DNA from: Pseudoalteromonas luteoviolacea
GTDB taxonomy: Bacteria > Pseudomonadota > Gammaproteobacteria > Enterobacterales > Alteromonadaceae
NCBI RefSeq assembly: GCF_001696455.1
Contig: NZ_MAUJ01000001.1
Coordinates: forward strand, 930,001 to 994,000
DNA length: 64,000 nt
Reading direction: 5' to 3'
The stretch's first letter is position 1, and the number at the start of each line of letters is the position of its first letter. Under the pieces are notes generated by a model. That model did not search any database, was not told the DNA's origin, and saw only the letters and a program-made list of their open reading frames with translations. The position numbers and the translations under genes were made by a program. Shown piece after piece: positions 54,252 to 64,000 of this stretch.

Positions 54252-54887
54252 TTATTTATTAAAATTATAAAGTAAAGCGTCCTTGTCTACTTTACCTATT
54301 CGTGTAGATTCGACTTTTAATGGATGCCGAATTTCATTCCAAGCAGTCACTTTGCCCTTCTTATTTAAATGTGGAATATTTATCTGTGGCACATTCATAA
54401 ACTCAGCTAGTAGTTTATTACTTTCAGGATTTGCTAGATTCACAAATAAGTTATTAGCGCCTGTCTTATTCAGGAATTCAGTGACTTTAACTTTATGACT
54501 ATAATAACAAGTAATTAAATAGTCATCGTCTTCGATCTTGTCCGCATTTAATTCTGGGAACGTTGAAAAGAAACAACGTTTTAAAGTTTCATTGAAACCC
54601 CCTCCTCTTTCTATTAGATTTGGAAGCATTCGAGTCAATAGCCTTCGAATTGAAGGTAACCACAGTGACATTTCTCTCTCAAGATAGATAAATTGGGCGT
54701 TGGGGAAAAGTTGATATAGTTTTTCATAGTCATTGAATACTGGTGTATCGGCAATGAGTTGCGCATTTTTTATGGTATTTTGAGTATACGCTGTGTGTGC
54801 AGTTTTCAACCCTATATCGAGGCTTGCAACACAGAGACTTGTAGTCCCAGTTCTTGGCAAGCCCAAAACAAAATATTTCTCATTCAT
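54252..54887 (-). CDS. Sulfotransferase family protein
   Basis: 211 residues. The N-terminal P-loop-like GLPRTGTTSL binds the sulfate donor PAPS, and FIYLEREMSLWLPSIRRLLTR is the 3'-phosphate-binding region. FNDYEKLYQLFPNAQ lies between. Such enzymes sulfate sugars, steroids or lipids; the acceptor is unknown. Its ATG overlaps the stop of the MAPEG gene (ATGA), so the two are coupled. Confidence 0.88.
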   Translation of the reverse strand: MNEKYFVLGLPRTGTTSLCVASLDIGLKTAHTAYTQNTIKNAQLIADTPVFNDYEKLYQLFPNAQFIYLEREMSLWLPSIRRLLTRMLPNLIERGGGFNETLKRCFFSTFPELNADKIEDDDYLITCYYSHKVKVTEFLNKTGANNLFVNLANPESNKLLAEFMNVPQINIPHLNKKGKVTAWNEIRHPLKVESTRIGKVDKDALLYNFNK

Positions 54888-55258
54888 GTAAAGTATAAAA
54901 AGCCATTAAATAGAGCCATACCGATGAGCACTAAAAAGGTTAGCAACATGCCGAACACTCTTATGCGGATGTTTGCTTTATTCAGTGCGATGGCATGAAG
55001 GACTCTACCAGTTAAAAAAGTACTGGCGAATGTTATCAGAAAAACCGAGTTCACTTCCTGATATTCTAGAATAAAAAGAAGAATCACAGCTAGCGGAGTG
55101 TATTCTATAAAGTTGGCATGTGCACGAATTGCTGCGCTTAAATCACTGTGTCCAGCGTGGCCAATCCCAACTTTGTGTTTTCTTCTAAGTTTTATTACAT
55201 CAAAACTTAGCTTGATATAAAAGAGTGTGCAAATTGCAGCAAATAAGCCTGTAAACAT
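54884..55258 (-). CDS. MAPEG family membrane protein
   Basis: 124 residues with four hydrophobic helices. HKVGIGHAGHSDLSAAIRAHANFIEYTPLAVILL and GRVLHAIAL are the MAPEG signature (glutathione-linked and eicosanoid metabolism). Bacterial members are mostly of unknown substrate. Coupled by ATGA overlap to the sulfotransferase, suggesting a shared lipid- or detoxification-type role (inference). Confidence 0.9.
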   Translation of the reverse strand: MFTGLFAAICTLFYIKLSFDVIKLRRKHKVGIGHAGHSDLSAAIRAHANFIEYTPLAVILLFILEYQEVNSVFLITFASTFLTGRVLHAIALNKANIRIRVFGMLLTFLVLIGMALFNGFLYFT

Positions 55259-55353
55259 GATTGTGTCCCCTATTCAATATCCGTATATTTATTGGTAATT
55301 ATTGTATAGGGGATTGTAGGTTTATCCGCTGTAAAAATGAATCTATTTTCTAA

Positions 55354-56052
55354 TTAATCTATATAATAAACTGCGTAAACTTCTGCTTTGAGCTTAGTAT
55401 CGCCGACATTGTAAGCGTCATTTACACTCATAGTTTCTGCCGCCATCATTTTCCCCCGAGCGTAAGGTTGAACCGGAACACTCATTGGCGAAAATGAGAC
55501 TGAGTATAAGCTACCCACTTGCACTCCAAAACCATCAGCTAATTCTTTTGCTCCTAGCTTAGCTTGCTTGATAGCGGATGCTTTCAGCTCTTTCATAATT
55601 TCAGCTTTGTCTTCAACTACAAACTGGGTATTGTTAAATTGATTTATACCACTGTCCACAAACGCTTGGAGTAATTCAGGATATCTATTTACGTCTTTTA
55701 ATTTTAGCGTTAAGTTTCTAGAAACTTTAAACCCGTCAAATTCCTCAACATTAGTTGTTCTGTTATAGCGAGTTTGTTTGTAGACATTTAGTTGTTCAGC
55801 ATAGATATGTTTACTCTCAACACCATAGCGTTTGGCTATGTCTATTGCCCGAGCCATCACATCGTCAACTTTAGATTTGGCTAACTTAAGGTTTTTATTC
55901 TTTTCATTTATTGCCACATTAACGATGGCAGTATCCGGTGCAACCGCCTTTTCAGCGTAACCTTTCACATATAAGTGCGGGGCTGTTGGCAGGCTCGCAG
56001 CCACTGCAGATGTACTTAATAATACAGACATAATAGCGGTAACTATTCGCAT
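55354..56052 (-). CDS. SIMPL domain (DUF541) periplasmic protein
   Basis: 232 residues with a signal peptide (ending SAVAA), then a SIMPL/DUF541 domain: LYVKGYAEKAVAPDTAIVNV, KRYGVESKHIYAEQLNVY, FKVSRNLTLKLKDVNRY and AKLGAKELADGFG. E. coli relative YggE is linked to oxidative stress defence. GGAGAGCCC precedes the ATG. Monocistronic. Confidence 0.9.
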   Translation of the reverse strand: MRIVTAIMSVLLSTSAVAASLPTAPHLYVKGYAEKAVAPDTAIVNVAINEKNKNLKLAKSKVDDVMARAIDIAKRYGVESKHIYAEQLNVYKQTRYNRTTNVEEFDGFKVSRNLTLKLKDVNRYPELLQAFVDSGINQFNNTQFVVEDKAEIMKELKASAIKQAKLGAKELADGFGVQVGSLYSVSFSPMSVPVQPYARGKMMAAETMSVNDAYNVGDTKLKAEVYAVYYID

Positions 56053-56171
56053 GGGCTCTCCAAATTTAAGTTTTAGGTTGTTAACTCACACGTGTATTGA
56101 AGCACAAATCAATTAATCATTCCTGAATAACGGGTTACTATGTCATTTTATGTATTTATTTTTTAAACCCA

Positions 56172-56199
56172 ATTAAAAAAAGGGCCTTATTGGCCCTTA
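56172..56199 (-). terminator. Terminator of the secreted-protein gene
   Basis: On the minus strand AAGGGCC and GGCCCTT pair around an AATAA loop, then a run of T. Confidence 0.8.
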
Positions 56200-56217
56200 C
56201 TGTTGAGATTGAACAAA

Positions 56218-57024
56218 TTACTTGTAGCTAGTGTGATCAACTACTAAGTTAATGTCGTTTTCTCCTGAAATTTCCCAAATAGTAACGCGTTCTGTAGTAC
56301 CCGCTGGGTTATTACAAGAAACCGTTTGTCTAAAAGTACGTGCATTTGAGTTGTAAAGTACATCATTAACTGCGTAGTGGTTAGTATGGAAAAGTGGTGT
56401 TGAATCATAGCCATTGAACACTTTAGAATAAGAGCCTTCACCGCCTGTCGCTGTACAATAACCATCTTTTGTACCGTTATTGATCAGCAATGAAGAAGTG
56501 TAACTTACTTGATCATACCAACCAGCACCGCCACAGTGTTGTGCAGGGCCACTGCAATCAGGTGTTTTCCAAGCGCCAACACCAACTAATTGAGCATCCC
56601 AAGTAATTTTCGGTAATGCAGGGATCTTGTGCTTAACGACAAATTGCTCACCATTTGCTGACTCACAGTTCATAGCTAACACGCGTGTGCGTTGAAGCTG
56701 CTCTTCAGTAAATTGACCCTGCAAGAAAATTGAATCTACGGTATAGGCTTGAGCACCGCCAGGGGTAGTGCCAACTGGCGCAATCACTTTACCTGTAATT
56801 TCGTCATAAACTACACCAGTTTCACATTTGTCATATGCATCATTACGGAACAACCAACCATTAAATGTACGCGCATTCAAAGAATCAGTTACGATACGGT
56901 TTACAACGCCTTCACTATACTTTGACTCACGATTATAACCATCTAAATCTTGTACTGTAACACTTGCTACTGCGCTATCGACTGCTAGTAATGAAACTAC
57001 GGCTGCGAGAAGTTGGATTTTCAT
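56218..57024 (-). CDS. Secreted protein of unknown function
   Basis: 268 residues with a signal peptide (ending AVAS). The mature part contains six Cys (KCETGV, MNCESAN, PDCSGPAQHCGG, DGYCTATGG, VSCNNPAG), implying disulphides, plus WYDQVSYTSSLLIN and a long beta-rich tail. Unknown family. AAAGGGAATAAAAA precedes the ATG. It ends just before a strong terminator. Confidence 0.75.
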   Translation of the reverse strand: MKIQLLAAVVSLLAVDSAVASVTVQDLDGYNRESKYSEGVVNRIVTDSLNARTFNGWLFRNDAYDKCETGVVYDEITGKVIAPVGTTPGGAQAYTVDSIFLQGQFTEEQLQRTRVLAMNCESANGEQFVVKHKIPALPKITWDAQLVGVGAWKTPDCSGPAQHCGGAGWYDQVSYTSSLLINNGTKDGYCTATGGEGSYSKVFNGYDSTPLFHTNHYAVNDVLYNSNARTFRQTVSCNNPAGTTERVTIWEISGENDINLVVDHTSYK

Positions 57025-57543
57025 TTTTTATTCCCTTTTACTTTAAGTTATTAATCAATTTCCTTTCACTTTTAAGAAAGGTAAAACATAAATTTTTTGA
57101 GGTTTTAGTCTTGCTAACGAGATGGCGCTGTTTTGCCTTCCCGATACTCGAGGCCAAATTTAGCGACAAAAAAATCCGCTGTAAATGCGTTGAATTTCAT
57201 TATGATTGTGAATTTCAAAGAATTTTTTAGCGGCTATTAAATAGTGTGGTTTTAGTCAGATATTGCTTAGTCGCGGTTGCTTAAGTATTGTTATTTGCAT
57301 TAGTATCAGAAGGTTAAGGGATTTCGTAAGAAACAAAAAACGATTCTACATTTAGTGGAATAGTTATTATATATGTATTGGAATAATACGAACGTTATGA
57401 TGGCGTTAGAGAGTGTTTTGAATTTAATCAATAATTTAAATACAATTTAATTTAAAATATAACAAAGCATTTTACCTTCCTAACAATTGACTAATTACAA
57501 TATTGGATTTTTCTAAAAAACTTGAAAGATATAAAACGAAGAT
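57025..57543. other. Intergenic region, nothing supported
   Basis: 519 AT-rich bases upstream of the secreted-protein gene and downstream of the solute-binding gene. No frame, RNA or repeat could be supported. Confidence 0.5.
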
Positions 57544-58368
57544 TCAATTACTTTTTGATATGCCATACGCATTTTTCAAAGAATTTGAAATAAATATCTC
57601 CTCTTGTGGGAGAAATAGGTTTGCGTGAGCGCTTATAACTTGTTCTTGAATTTGTGGCTTTTGCAGTGCTCGTTCAAATAAGTCTACCGCTTGACGACCT
57701 TTCTTTGAATCTGAGCAAGCAATGTAGCCAAAAATTGTTGCGTCGGTATCGCCAATAGCATGAAAGGATATATCTTTTAATATTTCCTCTGACGGGTAGT
57801 CATTTACAAATACAGAGCTGTATTCAATCATGCCATCTAAGCGCCCCTGAACAAGCATTTTTCGAAGTCGGAAAGCGCTATCATTTCCCTCACTGACGAA
57901 TAGCCTTTCCGCGTTTGCTTTAATAAAGTCATCTATTTCTATCCCGTATGAGCGCCCTTTTGTAACCCCAATTCTTAACCCGAGAGAAAGCGCTTTTTCT
58001 AAAGTTACTTCAATGGATACAAACTTTTTATTTCTTAAAATCAGTCGATTTGAAGGAAAAGCCATTAAAGGCAATGAAACAAAAATGGCCATTGCCTCTC
58101 TCTGTGGGGTTTTCACTTTATTGTACAGGCAAATGTTGTCATGATGCGCCAGCTCTCGCCACTCCCGCTCTCTACTGGCAGGAATAAATTCGATAGCCAT
58201 TTCTTCTTTAAGGCTTCTAGCAATAATGAGAAGGAGCTGTGTTGCCAAGTCTCCGGGAGATTGACCAAATGATGGATTATAATCAGAAACAATTTCTATC
58301 TTGATTGGCTTGGTACAAGCGATAGTTGAGACAAAAATAAAGAAAACGCACACAATTCTTAACAGCAT
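57544..58368 (-). CDS. Periplasmic solute-binding family protein
   Basis: 274 residues from ATG 58368 (AGGA upstream). A lipobox-like or signal peptide (FVSTIACTK) is followed by a family-3 binding fold: IEIVSDYNPSFGQSPGDLAT, FIPASREREWRELA, LRIGVTKGRSYGIEIDDF. No transporter genes adjoin, so it may act as a sensor or stand-alone binding protein. Ligand unknown. Confidence 0.85.
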   Translation of the reverse strand: MLLRIVCVFFIFVSTIACTKPIKIEIVSDYNPSFGQSPGDLATQLLLIIARSLKEEMAIEFIPASREREWRELAHHDNICLYNKVKTPQREAMAIFVSLPLMAFPSNRLILRNKKFVSIEVTLEKALSLGLRIGVTKGRSYGIEIDDFIKANAERLFVSEGNDSAFRLRKMLVQGRLDGMIEYSSVFVNDYPSEEILKDISFHAIGDTDATIFGYIACSDSKKGRQAVDLFERALQKPQIQEQVISAHANLFLPQEEIFISNSLKNAYGISKSN

Positions 58369-58478
58369 AAAACTTCCTATGCGATGCACTCCATGCTGTT
58401 GGACACACCTAGAGTGTAGCTATTAAGTCATTATTGCGCTAATTTTAACACCGATATTGTGATTAAATGAATGAAAAA

Positions 58479-58499
58479 AGCCCTTCATTGAAGGGCTTA
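58479..58499 (-). terminator. Terminator of maeA
   Basis: AAGCCCTTC and GAAGGGCTT form a perfect stem, with a T-run on the minus strand. Confidence 0.8.
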
Positions 58500-58504
58500 A
58501 TATT

Positions 58505-60199
58505 TTAGATGCTACAACGTTTGTAGTTGCGATATTCTGGCGTCCAGTAGTTCTTTTCAATCGAACTCCAGATTAAGTCTTCTGGCATATCAAGAGACAC
58601 GCCTTCTTCCATTGCTTTCTTAGCGACAGCAAAAGCAATGCGTTTACTCAATTGTTCTATTTCAACCAAAGATGGTAATAGACTGCCCTTACCTGTGTTG
58701 GCCCAAGGCGACGACTCAGCGAGAGTTTCACTTGCAACCATCAGCATAGATTCAGTAATACGAGATGCTTTAGCAGCCAATGCACCTAATCCAATGCCAG
58801 GGAAAATATAACTGTTGTTACATTGGGGGATAACATAGTTTGTGCCGTTATAATTTACTGGTTCAAACGGGCTACCAGTTGCGACGATAGCATTACCTTC
58901 TGTCCACTCGATTACATCTTTAGGGTGCGCTTCTACCTGACGAGATGGATTACTCAAAGGGAAGATAATTGGTTTTTCACAGCCTGAGTGCATGGCTTTA
59001 ATGACCTGCTCGGTAAATAAACCAGGCTGACCAGAAACACCAATGAGGATGTCTGGTTTTGCACAGTGCATCACGTCTAACAAAGACGCATATTCACCGC
59101 TATAATTCCAGTTTTCTAAATTACCGTGTGATTGAACAAGCGCTGCTTGGAAATCTCTCAACCCTTCCATGCCTTCAGTTAATAGGCCAAATCTGTCGAC
59201 CATAAATATTTGACTGCGCGCTTGCTGATCTGTAACACCTTCTGAAACCATCTGCGCAATAATTTGCTCAGCGATACCACAACCTGCAGAACCGGCACCT
59301 ACAAATACAACTTTTTGATCACATAACTTAGCGCCCTTAACTCTACACGCAGCTAATAAAGAACCTACGGTTACTGAGGCTGTACCTTGGATGTCATCGT
59401 TGAAACAACAGATTTCATCTCTATACCTTTTTAGAAGTGGCATTGCATTTGGTTGAGCAAAGTCTTCAAATTGCAGTAAAACGTTTGGCCAGCGGCGTTT
59501 AACGGCTTGAATGAATAGATCTAAAAACTCGTCGTACTCTTCTTGGTTGATGCGCTTATGTCTGGCACCCATATACATTGGGTCATTTAATAGCTTCTCG
59601 TTATTGGTACCTACATCAAGCATTACAGGTAACGTGTAAGCAGGGCTAATACCGCCACACACGGTGTATAGTGCTAGTTTACCAATTGGAATACCCATTC
59701 CACCAATGCCTTGGTCGCCTAGGCCAAGAATACGTTCACCGTCAGTGACAACAATGACTTTAACTTTACCTTTTGTCGCATTTCGCAAAATATCGTCAAT
59801 GTTGTGGCGATCTTCGTACGAAATGAACAAACCTCGAGAGCTACGATAAATATCGGAGAATTTCTCACACGCATCACCTACTGTTGGCGTGTAAATGATC
59901 GGCATCATTTCTTCTAGGTGATCTCTAACCAAACGATAATAGAGGGTTTCGTTATTGTCTTGAATTGCACGTAGGTAAATATGTTTGTTTAGGTTGTCTT
60001 TAAAACTTGAAAATTGCTGGTAACAACGTTCTACCTGCTCCTCAATGGTTTCGTAACGAGGAGGAACTAAACCGGCTAGGTTAAAGTTTTCACGCTCACG
60101 CTGGCTAAATGCACTGCCTTTGTTTAGAAGAGGCGTTTCCAATAATGTTGGGCCAGAATATGGGATGTAGAGGTAATTAGGATCGGTTTGTTTAGTCAT
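58505..60199 (-). CDS. maeA: NAD-dependent malic enzyme
   Basis: Converts malate to pyruvate and CO2, reducing NAD+. 564 residues, the usual length. [35 protein letters not shown] (with the metal-binding and NAD region), [33 protein letters not shown] and [13 protein letters not shown] are the signature blocks. Monocistronic. Confidence 0.96.
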   Translation of the reverse strand: MTKQTDPNYLYIPYSGPTLLETPLLNKGSAFSQRERENFNLAGLVPPRYETIEEQVERCYQQFSSFKDNLNKHIYLRAIQDNNETLYYRLVRDHLEEMMPIIYTPTVGDACEKFSDIYRSSRGLFISYEDRHNIDDILRNATKGKVKVIVVTDGERILGLGDQGIGGMGIPIGKLALYTVCGGISPAYTLPVMLDVGTNNEKLLNDPMYMGARHKRINQEEYDEFLDLFIQAVKRRWPNVLLQFEDFAQPNAMPLLKRYRDEICCFNDDIQGTASVTVGSLLAACRVKGAKLCDQKVVFVGAGSAGCGIAEQIIAQMVSEGVTDQQARSQIFMVDRFGLLTEGMEGLRDFQAALVQSHGNLENWNYSGEYASLLDVMHCAKPDILIGVSGQPGLFTEQVIKAMHSGCEKPIIFPLSNPSRQVEAHPKDVIEWTEGNAIVATGSPFEPVNYNGTNYVIPQCNNSYIFPGIGLGALAAKASRITESMLMVASETLAESSPWANTGKGSLLPSLVEIEQLSKRIAFAVAKKAMEEGVSLDMPEDLIWSSIEKNYWTPEYRNYKRCSI

Positions 60200-60295
60200 A
60201 TTTACAAGCTGTGACTCTTAATTTTTAATATAAGGGATAATTATTGACTAAGTACACAAATTTTCAATGACTTTAGTGCACATCAGACCAATAAA

Positions 60296-60336
60296 ACGAC
60301 CCTGTAAACGGATTGGCTCACCGTAAACAGGGTCGT
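60296..60336 (-). terminator. Terminator of the gamma-glutamyltransferase gene
   Basis: ACGACCCTGT and ACAGGGTCGT form a perfect 10-bp outer stem with an inner ACGG/CCGT pair, and TTTT on the minus strand. Confidence 0.7.
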
Positions 60337-60371
60337 ACAGTATAACTGAATAATATTGAATATCCTACGGT

Positions 60372-62141
60372 TTACTCGCTGGATTCTCCAAGGGCAACAC
60401 CTTCCCGTCTAGGATCTGCGCCACCGAACAAAAGTCCTTCTTTTATCTCTATCGCGTGGATACCAGAATTTAAGTCAGAGATCCTTACTGTATGCCCTTT
60501 TGATTCTAACCAGGGCTTTATTGCTTTTAGTCCTGTGCCTTTTTCTAGCGTTGTATATTTATTTCTATTCGTTATACGAGGTAGGTTAATCGCTTGCTGA
60601 GGTGTCAACCCCCAATCCAGAACACCGATCACTGTCTGAGCGACATAGTTTATGATTCTGCTACCACCAGGCGAACCAACAACAAGCTTCAAACTGCCGT
60701 CTTTATTAAACACCATAACCGGCGACATAGAACTTCTAGGTCTTTTATTCGGCTCGACTCTGTTTGCAACCCATTGTCCACCTACTTTAGGAGAAAGCGA
60801 AAAGTCCGTCAGTTGATTGTTTAACAAATAACCATTTACCATCACGGTGGAGCCAAAGCCCATCTCAATGGAACTCGTCATAGATACGGCGTTACCTTCC
60901 CTATCTACGATGGATAAATGCGACGTTGAAGGCAATTCAAAGCTGTCATCTTTCGCATAAACCACTTGCCCCATCGTTGGATCGCCAACGGGCACATTTT
61001 GGTTATCTCGCTCACCAATCAACTTGGCCCTAGATTTCAAATATACTGGATTGAGTAGGCCTTGAGTTGGTACATTCACAAAGTCGGGATCGGCGATAAA
61101 ATAGTTTCTATCCGCGAATGCTAGTCTAGAAGCTTGTGTAAATACATGGACTGCTTCAGGTGCATTTGGTTTGTATTGAGCAAGTTTTTTACCTTCGAGC
61201 AGCTTTAGTATTTGCAGAACTGTGAGGCCACCACTGCTAGGAGGTGCCATCGAGCAAACCTTATACTCATGATAAGACGTACATACCGGTGCTCTTTCTT
61301 TACTTTGATAATTGGCTAAGTCATCAAGTGATAGAAGACCCGGTGCAATTTCAGACTTTTGAACAGCTCGCACCATATCTGCTGCGTATTTGCCTTCATA
61401 AAACGCTTTAGGTCCATACTCTGCGATTTCTTTGTACACGTTAGCAAGATCTTGGTTTTTAACGATTGTGCCAATCGCCAGAGGCTTCCCATTTGGGTAG
61501 AAGTATTCTTTTGCTGGAGAAAGTTTAGTTAAACCAGGGTTAAACTCTTTTTTGAGTAACATATGTAGCCTTGGTGAAACTGCAAACCCTTTTTCAGAAA
61601 GCTCAATGGCGGGTTTAAATAGCTTTTTCCATTTTAACTTACCGTATTTATCGTGCGCTTGCTTCATAGCATGGATAATGCCAGGCACACCAACAGAGCG
61701 ACCACCGACAACCGCCTCTAACCAACGAACCGGCTTGCCATCTTTGTCTAAAAATAGTTTATGAGTCGCCTTTTTGGGTGCCGTTTCACGTCCATCAAAT
61801 GTCGTGAGGTAGTCATTTTTCTTGTCATAATGAAGAATAAATGCACCCCCACCTATACCTGAAGATTGAGGCTCTACCAATGTTAATACGAGTTGCGCAG
61901 CTATTGCAGCATCAATGGCATTGCCGCCTTGTTGCAACATTAATTGCCCCGCTTTACTTGCATGAGGGTTTGCAGCAACCACCATGTATTTCTCTGCAAT
62001 TTTTTCCTTTTTTAAGGTAAAGCCTGTTGAAGCTTCGGGTTCTCTGACTTCTCTTGGTTTTGATTCACCAGCAAGCGTGGCTGTCGGTAATGCTGAGGCC
62101 AATAAAAAGGCAATCAGTGAGCGCTTATATTTCATATTCAT
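60372..62141 (-). CDS. ggt: Gamma-glutamyltransferase (gamma-glutamyl transpeptidase)
   Basis: Periplasmic enzyme that cleaves gamma-glutamyl bonds of glutathione, made as a 589-residue proenzyme with a signal peptide (ending TLAG). VEPQSSGIGGGAFIL, FDGRETAP, APPSSGG and the self-cleavage site with the nucleophilic Thr in ELPSTSHLSIVD (about 404) are all present, as is the later RPRSSMSPVMVF. An ATG at 62135 is an alternative start. Confidence 0.95.
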   Translation of the reverse strand: MNMKYKRSLIAFLLASALPTATLAGESKPREVREPEASTGFTLKKEKIAEKYMVVAANPHASKAGQLMLQQGGNAIDAAIAAQLVLTLVEPQSSGIGGGAFILHYDKKNDYLTTFDGRETAPKKATHKLFLDKDGKPVRWLEAVVGGRSVGVPGIIHAMKQAHDKYGKLKWKKLFKPAIELSEKGFAVSPRLHMLLKKEFNPGLTKLSPAKEYFYPNGKPLAIGTIVKNQDLANVYKEIAEYGPKAFYEGKYAADMVRAVQKSEIAPGLLSLDDLANYQSKERAPVCTSYHEYKVCSMAPPSSGGLTVLQILKLLEGKKLAQYKPNAPEAVHVFTQASRLAFADRNYFIADPDFVNVPTQGLLNPVYLKSRAKLIGERDNQNVPVGDPTMGQVVYAKDDSFELPSTSHLSIVDREGNAVSMTSSIEMGFGSTVMVNGYLLNNQLTDFSLSPKVGGQWVANRVEPNKRPRSSMSPVMVFNKDGSLKLVVGSPGGSRIINYVAQTVIGVLDWGLTPQQAINLPRITNRNKYTTLEKGTGLKAIKPWLESKGHTVRISDLNSGIHAIEIKEGLLFGGADPRREGVALGESSE

Positions 62142-62223
62142 ATTTATTAATTTTCAATCGTCGTTGGCATCATAAAGGTTAACAGGCACAATATACAAAA
62201 ATAGATAATATTGTGAACATAGA

Positions 62224-62817
62224 ATGTTTGGTTTAAACCTGCCTGTAAGTCGAAATTATATACTCCCGCCAATCGTGCTTTCGCTTATTGCCATTTTACT
62301 AATGGCTTTCGAGCTGAGAGATGTGCTTGAATTTCATCGCCAACTTATCAGTGAGGGCGAGTTTTGGCGAATTTGGAGCAGCCAATATATACATACTAAT
62401 TGGACTCATTTAGGCTTAAATCTAATTGGCATACTGTTTATTTGGATACTTCATGCTGAGCACACCTCTCCGTCTCGTTATTTTACCCACATTATTTTGC
62501 TAGGTATTTGGACAGGAGTTGGAATTTGGCTTTTTTGCCCTGATATCAAAGTATACACGGGCCTCAGTGGATTGCTACATGGAATTATCGTCTGGGGCGC
62601 ATTAAAAGATATTCAAACAAAAGAGCCTACAGGTGTGCTTTTATTCCTTGGTATTGTGGGCAAGCTTGCGTGGGAGCAATATGCAGGTCCTAGCAGTGAC
62701 GTTGGCAATTTGATAAATTCACGGGTAGCAATTGAGTCACATCTGATCGGTGCTATCGGAGGTGTTGTTTTGGCAATTCCTCTGTTTAAAGACAAGCTTG
62801 GGTTCGCAAAGTCTTGA
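62224..62817 (+). CDS. rrtA: Rhombosortase
   Basis: Intramembrane serine protease of the rhomboid superfamily that processes proteins with a GlyGly-CTERM tail. 197 residues with six membrane helices. The catalytic Ser is in TGLSGLLHG and the His in ESHLIGAIGG; QYIHTNWTHLGLNL is the N-terminal signature. No GlyGly-CTERM substrate was seen in the window. Confidence 0.9.
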   Translation: MFGLNLPVSRNYILPPIVLSLIAILLMAFELRDVLEFHRQLISEGEFWRIWSSQYIHTNWTHLGLNLIGILFIWILHAEHTSPSRYFTHIILLGIWTGVGIWLFCPDIKVYTGLSGLLHGIIVWGALKDIQTKEPTGVLLFLGIVGKLAWEQYAGPSSDVGNLINSRVAIESHLIGAIGGVVLAIPLFKDKLGFAKS

Positions 62818-62829
62818 CCTAAAGCATAA

Positions 62830-62852
62830 GCGGCCTTTGTGAAAAAGGCCGC
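62830..62852. terminator. Bidirectional hairpin after rrtA
   Basis: GCGGCCTTT and AAAGGCCGC form a perfect 9-bp stem around GTGAA, between the converging rrtA and the repeat-protein gene. Confidence 0.8.
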
Positions 62853-62862
62853 CACTACATAT

Positions 62863-64000
62863 TTAGTTTGAAGTTATTTTAAATATCCTACCGTTAACTC
62901 CCACACCTTTTGATTCCCAAACAATTAAATGTAACTCATCATTTAACTTCGCAATTGAATGGAAGTTTTGGTTGTTATCAATTGTTTTTTCTATTGGAAT
63001 TACAGACGACTCATCAACGTAATTATTTTGCATGAACTCAATGACCTTTCCTTTGACGCCGATCTTTTCAGGATAACCATATTGTGTCCATACAAGCTTT
63101 ACATGATTAGCAGATACAACACTAGCATCCACAGGTTCAGAGCCCTGTACAAAATAGTCCGATATTTTAAATTCAGATGCGAAGTGTATGGTATTGATGT
63201 TAGTCAAGGTACCAATTCGCCCTGCTGCATACATTTGATTGTAGCCGCTACCATTTTGCTTGTAGCCCTTCCAAGTGAATAGAATTCGTTCTGCATCAAG
63301 CGCAATAATGTTCGGGTAAAATTGAGCTCGGTTTTGTTCTTGATTCACGACTAACTCATTCTCAAAAGCCACAATACCACTTGGTAAAAACTCAGCGACA
63401 CGAGCAGCAATACCAGAGCCTTGGCTGTCAGCACTTGGGTCGTTTGTAATCCAAGTAAATACAGCTCGTCTATCAGACATGGCTTTTACTCTAGGCGCAT
63501 TTTGTACGCTCTGTGATAGTTGATTAACTTGAAATTGATTTTGCTCAATGTAAACACCATTAGGCTGTACCACGCCAATTGAAGCGAAAATACCAACAAT
63601 TTGCTCATCGTAGCCTGTCCATGTAACTAGCAGCCTGCCATCGGATAACACTGCCACATGAGGCATTGGCACTGAAGACTGCTCAACAGCGATTTTTTGT
63701 TCGGGCCCGAGTTCCCAACTACCATCAGGAGTTACCGTCACAGCTCGCAAATACACTTCATACGCATTGCTCCAGATTATCGCAATGCGTCCATCTTTTA
63801 ACAGCACTGACTCTGGGGGATTCCAACCACCCAGTTTAAAGTTGTCAGAAATACTCTGAGTGGTACCAAAAGTCACTGACTTATCTGAGTTAATGTGGCC
63901 TAGACGACCTTTAACTTTATTAGGGTACGATGATTCGGCCCATGTAAAAAACACTTGGTCTTCACTCAATTTGGTGACATTAGGCTTGACCCCTTGTCTC
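62863..64000 (-). CDS. Repeat (beta-propeller-like) protein, 5' end outside window
   Basis: At least 379 residues, with the frame open to the right window edge, so the start is not seen. At least six blade-like repeats share the pattern xLxDGRxxxxWxxxx: LKDGRIAIIWSN, LSDGRLLVTWTGYDE, MSDRRAVFTWIT, DAERILFTWKGY, NHVKLVWTQYG, LNDELHLIVWESKG, at intervals of about 60 residues. Probably exported or periplasmic, but no signal is visible. Function unknown. Confidence 0.8.
   Translation of the reverse strand, partial: RQGVKPNVTKLSEDQVFFTWAESSYPNKVKGRLGHINSDKSVTFGTTQSISDNFKLGGWNPPESVLLKDGRIAIIWSNAYEVYLRAVTVTPDGSWELGPEQKIAVEQSSVPMPHVAVLSDGRLLVTWTGYDEQIVGIFASIGVVQPNGVYIEQNQFQVNQLSQSVQNAPRVKAMSDRRAVFTWITNDPSADSQGSGIAARVAEFLPSGIVAFENELVVNQEQNRAQFYPNIIALDAERILFTWKGYKQNGSGYNQMYAAGRIGTLTNINTIHFASEFKISDYFVQGSEPVDASVVSANHVKLVWTQYGYPEKIGVKGKVIEFMQNNYVDESSVIPIEKTIDNNQNFHSIAKLNDELHLIVWESKGVGVNGRIFKITSN

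Noticed and set aside
1..64000. tRNA, rRNA, or known riboswitches
   Set aside because: No cloverleaf, rRNA-conserved block or familiar riboswitch core was recognised by eye; a covariance search would be needed to exclude small RNAs.

Overview
The window looks like chromosome of a low-GC marine gammaproteobacterium of the order Alteromonadales, most likely Pseudoalteromonas. This is inferred from gene content (two TonB-dependent receptors, YaeQ, the NrdB/YfaE pair, MiaE, YfcC-type carrier, rhombosortase, a PAS chemoreceptor, several c-di-GMP proteins) and from protein style; no rRNA or tRNA gene was seen to confirm it.

Layout. 1-3.3 kb: a ZnuD-like TonB receptor cut by the window edge with two Zur-box-like palindromes, a YaeQ-family protein, and yfaE/nrdB with no nrdA next to them. 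4-9 kb: an SDR oxidoreductase, a YwqG-type DUF1963 protein, a large acidic lipoprotein and two small envelope genes. 9-15.5 kb: a diguanylate cyclase, a YfcC-type carrier, a PAS-GGDEF-EAL protein and an RRF-like small protein. 15.7-22.9 kb: an orphan secreted/membrane gene pair, an alpha/beta hydrolase lipoprotein, hemH, an Aer-like chemoreceptor, a tyrosine recombinase and yddG. 23-28.7 kb: a three-part lipoprotein downstream of an OmpR-type response regulator and histidine kinase, then an MsrA-like protein. 28.9-35.5 kb: two related His-rich metal-binding proteins, a large TonB receptor, an ECF sigma factor with a probable membrane anti-sigma, and small membrane proteins.

35.7-44.5 kb is accessory in character: small unknowns, an orphan double-glycine leader peptide, DUF1737, DUF2867, DUF6265, a serine beta-lactamase-like hydrolase, a GspG-like protein and a broken macro-domain gene. 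44.6-51.3 kb is a gene-cassette array: small unknown genes separated by imperfectly palindromic attC-like sites (TAACAA... to ...GGCGTTA), with no integron integrase nearby, i.e. a CALIN-type cluster. It also holds three copies of a CGACCCA/TGGGTCG repeat, two copies of a Mor-like helix-turn-helix relic and seven copies of an 8-bp repeat.

51.7-64 kb returns to ordinary chromosome: an internally shortened amine oxidase, a possible acyltransferase, miaE, a sulfotransferase/MAPEG pair, a SIMPL-domain protein, an unknown secreted protein, a solute-binding protein, NAD malic enzyme, gamma-glutamyltransferase, a rhombosortase, and the end of a repeat protein that runs off the right edge.

The most unusual parts are the integrase-less cassette array with its private repeat families, the orphan RiPP/microcin-like peptide, the His-rich pair with a possible +1 frameshift, and the regulator-sensor-lipoprotein cluster.
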